Positions 56,949 through 64,000 of a stretch of DNA of 64,000 bases are shown here, in pieces. How positions within the stretch are numbered: position 1 is the stretch's first letter; each line of letters starts with the position of its first letter. The notes below the pieces were generated by a model. The model searched no databases and had not been told where the DNA came from. It saw nothing but the letters and a program-made list of their open reading frames with translations. The stretch covers positions 15,433,289 to 15,497,288 of the forward strand of contig NW_004955446.1 of NCBI RefSeq assembly GCF_000276665.1. The letters run 5' to 3'. The position numbers and the translations under genes are program-made. This stretch comes from Chinchilla lanigera. Lineage: Eukaryota > Chordata > Mammalia > Rodentia > Chinchillidae.

Positions 56949-58189
56949 AGAAGATAATTAGGTTCAGATGACATCCAGGGGATTTGTCTTCTATAAGAAA
57001 AGATTGAGAACATACTTCTCTTCCTCTGCCATGTAAGGATACTGCAAAATGTCTCAGTTTGCAAACCAGAAAGTGTCTCACACCACACACCCCGACTATG
57101 TTTGTGTTCTCAGTTCAGATTTCCAAGCCTCCATAATTACAAGAAAAATCTACTGTGTAATTCATCCAGACAAATAGCAATCTGTCATACTAGTCCAACT
57201 AAAAAGACAATTCAACCTATTTTAAAATTTACCTACTTCACCTCAGAAGATATTGTCTTTATCCCTTTTCCTGTCTTTCACTCTCTGTACCTTCAACATT
57301 AGGATTTCACTTTAGAATTACATAAATAGGTAAATAGAAACTGTTTAAGATTGTGCTTGACTACTCAATAAACACATGTAATATAAGAAAATGTAGGAAA
57401 TCTGAGTACTTTACAAGGGTTTTATTGTTTTGTTTAGTTCATTTTGCCAAAAGCAACCCCCCCAAAAGAAAAAAAAAGCAGAAGTGTTTCAGCTTCCTAC
57501 TTTGTATGGTCAAGTAGACCCAGAAATTAAGTTTAGAATAATTTGGTTAAACTGTATTATTTTAGTGACTGTTCTCAAAGTTATACGTCCATCTTCATTT
57601 ATAAGTGATTCTAAATATTTGTTATTTTGTTTTATATTACAAATTCCTAGTGGTCAGAGCTTTTAACTAAGCATCTTTATGTAGAGCCCTGAATGGACTC
57701 ATGACGATGTAGTTTGCAAATACTAATTGAGAGCAGTCATGGATATGTTGGATGTATACCACAAGAGGAAGATACAATTCCACAGTTCTTCCTTTTACAG
57801 TGTGAAATTATGTGTCACTGGTAAAACAAAGAGTGGGTAGAGTGAACAATTGAAAGTGCATGTAAGCCAGAAAGGTTGTTTTCATTCAGAAAGCAAACTT
57901 TCCTTTTAAAAATGGTCTTTTCTAGATTCAAGATCCTTTTACAGAGGTATGGCAAGTTTTGTAAGGCATTGAGACACCAGGGGACTTCATCTTAGGGGAC
58001 CCTCAATGCAGCCTAGCATATGATCTCTCTCAATTTGAGCAGTAACAAGCCCAGCAGAGAACATCCATCTGTATGCATTAGAAGTTGATTGTTTAAGCCA
58101 TTTAAAAGTTGCTTTTGAATCAAACCTGGCTGTTTGGATTTGCAGGTAACTAAAACTCAAAGTTTGAAATGTCTTAAATGGTTTGTTTT
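56949..58189. other. No recognised feature
   Basis: Unassigned. Frames of 66-78 codons (57102-57302, 57430-57666) show no content. Confidence 0.45.
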
Positions 58190-59000
58190 AGTTTGTTTTG
58201 CTCCCAAGTATTCCAAAGTATAATATACCTGCAAGAAGATGGACAGATTTTAGGTGTAAATTGTGACAAATTTTAAGAATTGTTTACAATCATGTCATCA
58301 TTACTCTCATCATTTCAGATTTCCATCACCTAGAAAGCTTCCTTCTGCTTTTTTATCTATAATCCCTTTCCTTCTGCTTTTTTATCTATAATTCTATGCA
58401 CTTTGGCTAGACATTGTCTCAACTCTATTACCATAAATTGTTTTTACTTATTCTAGAATTTCAGATAAATAGAATCAACACATTCCACTGTCAGTATTTG
58501 GGTTCATTTATTGAACATATTATTTCTCAGATTCACCTGTAACATGGAATATTTCAGTAGAGTGTTCTTAACTGCTGGTCACCTATTGTCTAATCAAACC
58601 ACTGTTTGTTAATAAATTCTCCTAAGAATTGGGATAGTATGAATAAAGAAACTCTGAATATTTAAATATTTAAGCAAATCTTTGTGTGAAAATATACTTT
58701 ATTTTTCTTAATTAAATACCAGTGAAACTTGGGGCAAAAGGTATCTATATGTCATACTATATAAGGCAATTTTCCAGAGTAGTTGAATAAAGTACTTCTA
58801 AAAAACCTGTGAAAATGTTAGGTTTCTCCATCTCCCATTACTTGGTATCTTTTTTTTTTAACAGCCATTCTTGTGAATATAAATTAGCATGTGGTTACAG
58901 TTTTCAGTCCTTTAATGTAATAAAAAATGAAATTTCCCTTAAATACCTTAAATATTTCTCTATTCTTTTTTCTTTAATAGTTCTCTAGAAGTCCCAAGAT
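58190..59000 (-). mobile_element. L1M, antisense
   Basis: Antisense landmarks in order: 'cagataaatagaatcaacac' near 58462, 'tttgggttcatttattgaac' near 58497, 'tgtaacatggaatatttcag' near 58539, 'aggcaattttccagagtag' near 58764, 'tgtgaaaatgttaggtttct' near 58808, 'gccattcttgtgaatataaat' landmarks near 58864. Old, diverged and gapped. Confidence 0.65.
58339..58392. repeat. Perfect 25-base direct duplication
   Basis: The same 25 bases stand at 58339-58363 and 58368-58392, a period of 29, with no mismatch. Confidence 0.95.
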
Positions 59001-59920
59001 AATGTGTTATACTATAAAATCTATGACTGCAAACTAGTACATACATCTCATTCTCTTTATAGTACGAAAGCACATGTACAGCATTATTTAACTTTCAAAA
59101 GCATATTTGACATTACGTTTAAACATTTTCATGTTCTGTAAATTTATAGAAAATACTTTTCTGTTCTGAAAATACACTCTTAATATAAGCTTAATGGCTT
59201 AATTTGTCTAAATGTCAGTTTTTTGATAGAGCTTTTTGTAAATAAATAGCCATATATGTACATATGATCATATATACATGTGCATGCATATAAAACAATC
59301 CCAATTGTCTAAATGTAGAGGTCATAATTTGAAGAAAGTATAACAAATAAAAAAGAAAAGATAATGTGATTGGATTTGCAGTTCATTTCTTAGAGAAAAA
59401 TGGTAGAGAAAAGGGAGAAATACCTTTATTTGGGCCAGATCATAAATATTAATAAGTAAAATCATAATGAATCAATAAATGCACAATAAAATAAAAGGCA
59501 TTTAATCAGTAAATATAGTTTCCAAATTTAGTACATAAAAATATAGGCCACTCAGTTAAATTTCAAGTAGAAACAAGCAAAATTTTTTTTTAGTGTAAGC
59601 ATATTTTGTGAATATTTTGATCACATTTACACTGCAAATGTATTTACTACTTACTAACTTTTAACTGAGCATACTATATTTTACCTGACAACAATACCTG
59701 TTACACATACACACACACTCCAATTATGGTTGTTTCTGAAATAAAGAAACTATGTTTTAGTTTTTTAAGTCACACTGATTCTGAATGCTCATGGTATGTT
59801 AGATGACTCTGCCAGATCTCATAAATATACATATTCATAAACAAAGTACAAAATCATAAATCTCTGTTGTAGATCAATAACCTGTAAAATACTCAGCTAC
59901 CTCATAAGTGGGACAAACTA
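59001..59920. other. No recognised feature
   Basis: AT-rich, unassigned, with a short imperfect CA run near 59704-59720. Confidence 0.5.
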
Positions 59921-60225
59921 TTTGACACTAGCCAATGTAAAGAAGAAAATGTCTATTTTGGGCTCATGTTTCAGAGGTTACAGTTCATGGCAGCTACCTG
60001 TATTACAGCAATATGGTGGAAGGACCTGGTGGAGCAAAGCTTCTCACCTTACTGTGGCTGGGAAGCAGAGCAGGGGACCAGCACCAACAAGAAGGGGGTT
60101 GGGACCACACATAGTATTGAAGGTTGCATCTCCTTAACCCACCCAGAAACACCCAGAAGTGTGTTTTACTAATCTCGTGGGAGGCTCTCAAACCAGTCGA
60201 ATTGACAGTATAATTTAAGAATCAG
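59921..60225 (-). mobile_element. ERVL-MaLR LTR (MT/MST-type), antisense
   Basis: 'aatgtctattttgggctcatg' landmarks near 59948, 'cagaggttacagttcatggc' near 59971, 'gtggagcaaagcttctcacc' near 60029, 'gtggctgggaagcagagcag' near 60053, then a diverged 3' part. Frames over it on both strands are not genes. Confidence 0.75.
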
Positions 60226-60231
60226 TGTCAC

Positions 60232-60575
60232 AGGTTACTATAAAAAGAACCATGAACTGAGTAACTAAAGCAGCAGACGTTTATTTTCTCACAGTTCTGG
60301 AGGCAAAACATACAAAAATGAACATCAGGCAGGTTGTTTCCTTCTGTGGAACTTGAGAGAAAGATGTATTCTTCTCTTCTCTCCTAGGTTGGTAGGTGGA
60401 CCCCTCTCCCCGAGTCTGCACAGTCTTTCCTTTGTAGGGATTTTTTCTCTTCCTATAAGGATACCAGTCATGCTGAGTTATGATACATACCTTCAAGGCT
60501 TCATTTTAATATAATTACTTTTTCAAAGAAATTGTCAGGAGCTATGGCCACATTCTCAGGTACAAAGTACTAGGA
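60232..60575 (-). mobile_element. MLT1-type LTR, antisense
   Basis: 'gacgtttattttctcacagt' near 60276 and 'tctggaggcaaaacata' near 60296, 'catcaggcaggttgtttcct' near 60322, 'cttctctcctaggttggtag' near 60377, 'cctataaggataccagtcat' near 60453 and 'ctatggccacattctcagg' near 60542 are antisense MLT1 in order. It abuts the MT/MST-type LTR just upstream in the same orientation. Confidence 0.8.
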
Positions 60576-61098
60576 AATCACCACATGAATGATAAGGGAG
60601 ACACAGTTTATTTCATTATCATTAAGAAGGAGAATTAGAAAATAGTTAATAGAGAGAGAATGAGGTTTGGTTAGAGAAGAAAATGAGAATTTGTGTGGCT
60701 TTACATTATACATCAGAAATACTCAAACTTAAATATGCTTTTAACCTGACAACATGAGATTTAAGAGCCAATATGAAGGGTATCGAGCAGCTACTCTTAC
60801 ATTTAGGTATTGTAAGTCTCTGTGGAACCAAGATTTTTCATTCTTTCTAAAATAAATCTCAGTGTCACAAATAGGAACAAGTATGTGAGATATCTAAGTA
60901 TCTCCAAGTGTTATTTCATCTTTATCTAATAGATGAAAAGTCCAAAAGTAGGCCATATAGGAAAGAGAAGGCAGTAAATTTAGGATCATATTTTAAAATA
61001 GTTTCCAATCTAGAATGCTTAATGGATAGAATTAAATTTCCTTTGAATAATGAAAGCAATTTTTTTTCTAAAATCCTTTTATAAAGCAGTGGTTTATT
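60576..61098. other. No recognised feature
   Basis: AT-rich, unassigned. Confidence 0.5.
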
Positions 61099-61113
61099 GA
61101 AGAAAGCAATTTG

Positions 61114-61271
61114 TTTTGTTGCTGTTGTTTGTTTGTTTGTTTGTTTGTTTGTTTAAAGAACGAAGCAAGGTCTCACTTTGCAGTTCAAGCTGGCCTGAAC
61201 TCACTCTAGCCCTCCAGCCTCAGCCTCTTGACTGCTGGGATTATAGGCATGCTCTACCACACTCAGCTCAG
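61114..61271 (-). mobile_element. B1-type SINE, antisense
   Basis: Complement of a B1: GTTT-type tail complement (61112-61156), 'caaggtctcactttgcagtt' near 61168, 'aagctggcctgaactcactc' near 61187, 'ctgctgggattataggcatg' near 61232. Flanked by a 15-base target-site duplication at 61101-61115 and 61272-61286 with one mismatch ('agaaagcaatttgtt' and 'agaaagtaatttgtt'). Confidence 0.92.
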
Positions 61272-61289
61272 AGAAAGTAATTTGTTAAG

Positions 61290-62044
61290 GGACAATTGTT
61301 CCTTCTCTCAGGAAAAATCATAATATTGCAACACACAGACCTGGTCCTGTTCATCACAACACATTAAGAATTGAGTATCTGTTCCTCTTCACAGGCTTTG
61401 AGGAACAATTAAGTTAAATTAATTTGGTGAAGATTTAACTTCATTTTTACATTAATAACTTTTGACCATGTAGGTGTAAAATTTAAAGTTCCATTTTATA
61501 TAAATTTTTAATAAAATGACATTTGTATACTCATGACATTTTCCATTTCACACATAACTTACCAATAGCATTATTCATTTAAAGATAAGAAAATGCTTCA
61601 TAAAGGAGAAAAATATAATTTATTTCATCACCAAGAGAATACATTACACTGGAAAATCTGTTAGTAATGTATTTCACATAATCCCATGTTTTAAGTACAG
61701 AGTGGTGGAGATTGATCTCGCTAGAATCTTTAGCAAAAGAAATTCATCAGCTATGTTCATATGAGGGCACAAACTTGATTGTTAATATTTTCCTTTATTA
61801 CAAGATGTTTTAAGTCAAGCGATGAACTAAATCTATAGTCGCCATGTGGCTTATTCATTATTCAATCTAAGAAAATGGATAGGACCATAAATGAGAAAAC
61901 TATGCCACCTGTCAGATCAATGAAAATATTCTTGATGCTTCCTTATGTTTTACTCTCTTTCTCTTTCTCTATTTGTCTATCTATCTATCTATCTATCTAT
62001 CCACCTATCTCTTTCTCTGCTATTTAACTGTAATTGTTTGCATA
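61290..62044. other. No recognised feature apart from a TATC repeat
   Basis: AT-rich, unassigned. A (TATC)n run lies at 61974-62000. Confidence 0.5.
61974..62000. repeat. (TATC)n microsatellite
   Basis: About seven tetranucleotide units within a pyrimidine-rich block. Confidence 0.95.
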
Positions 62045-62430
62045 TACTCTACTAGTTTTCTGTAACTAATAAAAGTCTGAAAAAAACCCACCTACAAAGA
62101 GGGCAAACTGACTTTGGCTCACAGTTTCAGAGGTTTAGTTCATGGTCAGTGGATTCCATTGGTTTGGGGCCTGTCTTGAAGCAAAACATCAAGGCAGAGA
62201 GCTCATGGAGGAGTAAAGCTGTTCAACTCATGGCAACCAGAAAGCAAAGAGAAAAACAGGAAGGTGCTGAATTCCCAATACCCTTTTCAAGAGTATGCCC
62301 CCCAAAACACAACTTCTTTCTACTGTACCTCACCTCCTAAAGGTTCCAGGATCTCAGAATAGTGCCACAGGCTGGTGACTGTGATTTCAGCACAAGGCCT
62401 TTGGGAGACCTTCATAATTGCAACTATAAC
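62045..62430 (-). mobile_element. ERVL-MaLR LTR (MT/MST-type), antisense
   Basis: Nearly whole antisense LTR: 'ctagttttctgtaactaata' near 62052, 'actttggctcacagtttcag' near 62111, 'tggtttggggcctgtcttga' near 62159, 'tcatggcaaccagaaagca' near 62218, 'cacctcctaaaggttccagg' near 62331, 'gtgccacaggctggtgact' near 62361, 'aaggcctttgggagacctt' near 62394. It is the best preserved MT/MST-type copy in the window. Confidence 0.85.
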
Positions 62431-62554
62431 ATACTTAATGCCTCTCATTAAAATTTGGGCCCAGGGGCTTTCATTTTCCATGATGTAACTGAAACAATAA
62501 CTAAGCAAACTTCCATCAAATGAAGGAAAAAATTGTTCAAATGAAATAATGTTA

Positions 62555-62770
62555 GTAATAATATTAGTAACAATTCTAATTTACTGAATTCTGACTGTAT
62601 GACAAGCAGCAAGCTAGTTTGGTTACTTGAATTACTCTGCTTTACTCTTCTTGCTTTGTCAATAAACCTCATAATGTAGATGTAACTTTTATCTACTGAA
62701 CAAAGGAGATATCAGGACTTAGCCTTGTTAATGAAATAGCAACCCTGGAGTCTAAACTGAAGTCCTTTGG
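62555..62770 (-). mobile_element. MIR SINE, antisense
   Basis: 'gactgtatgacaagcagcaa' near 62592, 'aataaacctcataatgtaga' near 62661, 'ctactgaacaaaggagatat' near 62694, 'aaccctggagtctaaactga' near 62741 follow the antisense MIR order. Confidence 0.65.
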
Positions 62771-62784
62771 GGTTTAAATCTGGA

Positions 62785-63030
62785 GAGTTAGTATGACATG
62801 GTGTTTACAAGTCTGACCTACAGAGCTTCCCTGCCAGCTTCAATGGAATAGTTCCAAGCCTCTGTATTTTAACATTCTTATTACCTTACTTTCCCATCTA
62901 TAAATTAGAGAAAGTAAGAGTTACCTATTCATGAGAGGATGTTGAATTCTAAATGACTTATTACACTGAAAACACTTAAAATTATTCTCTGGCTCATACT
63001 AAGTACTTTTTCAGAGTGTTATCATTTTTA
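62785..63030 (+). mobile_element. MIR SINE, sense
   Basis: 'gtatgacatggtgtttacaa' near 62791, 'gtctgacctacagagcttcc' near 62811, 'cccatctataaattagagaa' near 62893, 'atgagaggatgttgaattct' near 62931 and 'ctggctcatactaagtactt' near 62989 follow sense MIR from head to tail. Adjacent to an antisense MIR, giving an inverted pair. Confidence 0.7.
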
Positions 63031-64000
63031 TTGCTATAGATCACTTTCATATGATAGGATATATTTAGCACTGTAAATTTTCATTGCCTAATTTACCATT
63101 TTGCTTCAGTCCTAGAATATACTGCAAACCTGCTCTGTGTTCTTTGTTCTTCAGTTACATGCCCACAAGGCTTAGAAGGACCCTAGTCACTTTTTCTTGA
63201 GATCAAATCCCTCCAATACAAAGCTCAGGTTAAAACTGAGCAAGACCTTACAGGTATAACTTTGTTTGACCTAAACAGAAAGGATGAATAGATGAAGTAG
63301 CTGAGTATTTTTAGGAGGAAACAGAATCAAAGACACAAGTGATCTTGAGCATCATATGTCATACTATTACAAGGCCAATTTGTTAGTCTGCTATAGTCAG
63401 TGGAATATTATATTGCGTTTTCAGTGAAGAAAGAAACTGGCAAAGTAACATCAACTAATTCATTGCAAGCGTTCTGTGCGTTAGGTTTAACAGAGACTTA
63501 GGTAATAATAAGATGCAAGAGAAACAAAAGGAAATAGAGCTACATTTCAATGACACTGAATAGTAGCTCTGTTTTGGGAAGGTTATTTTATCTTCTAATG
63601 GTGCCAGATGTAAGATACAAGGAAAGTGTTCCTGAAGGACACTGCAAGAAACAATGGCAAGTCTTAAACAGAGGGATCCCTTAAACCCTAAAAATAACCA
63701 GGGTGATTTGCTGCCTTTCAGTGTAAAATATCCGCTTGTTAATTCTGAGCAAGAATTAGTTCCACCAGTAATTAGTGCAATAACTTCCACTAATCTTGAT
63801 CTGCTGCACTCTACAATTTGCTCTTAATATTAAATAAAATATTAAAATGCGTGACTGTTTTTATGCCATCAGCCTTAAAAATCTCACTAAGTTATTTTAA
63901 TCAATATACTTGTTTTAAGTAAAAGCCATTTAATCTCCTGACTTATACATTAACCCTCCATTAAGTATTAGTGAAGAAGTTAAATGTACCTTAGTCAATA
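63031..64000. other. No recognised feature
   Basis: Unassigned to the window's end. A 111-codon minus-strand frame (63455-63790) shows no recognisable domain. The last 220 bases are repeat-free and rich in TAAT/ATTA cores. Confidence 0.45.

Noticed and set aside
63455..63790. 111-codon minus-strand frame
   Set aside because: No recognisable domain, codon pattern or conservation evidence available.

Overview
This window reads as nuclear DNA from a rodent. The strongest evidence is two B1-type SINEs in + orientation (about 33924 and 44766), both with the internal ~29-base duplication typical of B1, one B1 in - orientation (61114-61271), and several tRNA-derived ID-type SINEs that share an unusual GGTACCGG 3' end. 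Older layers common to placental mammals are also present: MIR, ERVL-MaLR LTRs (MLT1-like and MT/MST-like), HAL1/L1ME and L1M remnants. The ID 3' end differs from what I know of mouse and rat ID, so I lean to a rodent outside that group, but the sequence does not fix the family.

I find no protein-coding gene, exon or functional RNA gene. The window is AT-rich. Its open reading frames are short, start and stop at random, lack family features, and often lie inside or antisense to repeats. It is best described as a gene-poor intergenic region or a very large intron.

Layout. 1-545: L1 ORF2 remnant. 2196-4330: two L1 3' parts head to head, the + copy carrying local duplications. 4390-4645: another L1 scrap. 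8036-10190: L1 ORF2 remnant split by a foreign ~380-base LTR-like block. 12955-13440: antisense MLT1 LTR interrupted by an ID SINE. 14102-14197: ID SINE with clear target-site duplication. 17901-18036: AT-rich minisatellite. 19860-20213: diverged 160-base tandem repeat of unknown identity. 20759-20849: severely 5'-truncated ID SINE with a perfect target-site duplication. 25798-29600: a long L1 block that includes a rearranged L1M and a 100-base assembly gap (29181-29280). 29600-33790: repeat-poor AT-rich DNA with the best candidate regulatory patch (31430-31790). 36985-37570: MaLR LTR carrying a 19-base minisatellite, with a second array of the same unit at 38119-38245. 41170-41610 and 47160-48083: HAL1-like remnants. 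50289-50358: a 5S rRNA fragment between direct repeats. 54829-63030: Alu/B1, MIR, MaLR, ID and L1M relics. The rest shows nothing I can name.

Nothing here works together as a pathway. What can be read is insertion history. No new biological system is evident. The items most worth checking are the duplicated 19-base minisatellite, the tailless 5S fragment, the truncated ID SINE, the transposed segment inside the L1M, the unidentified 160-base repeat and the RFX/octamer candidate element.
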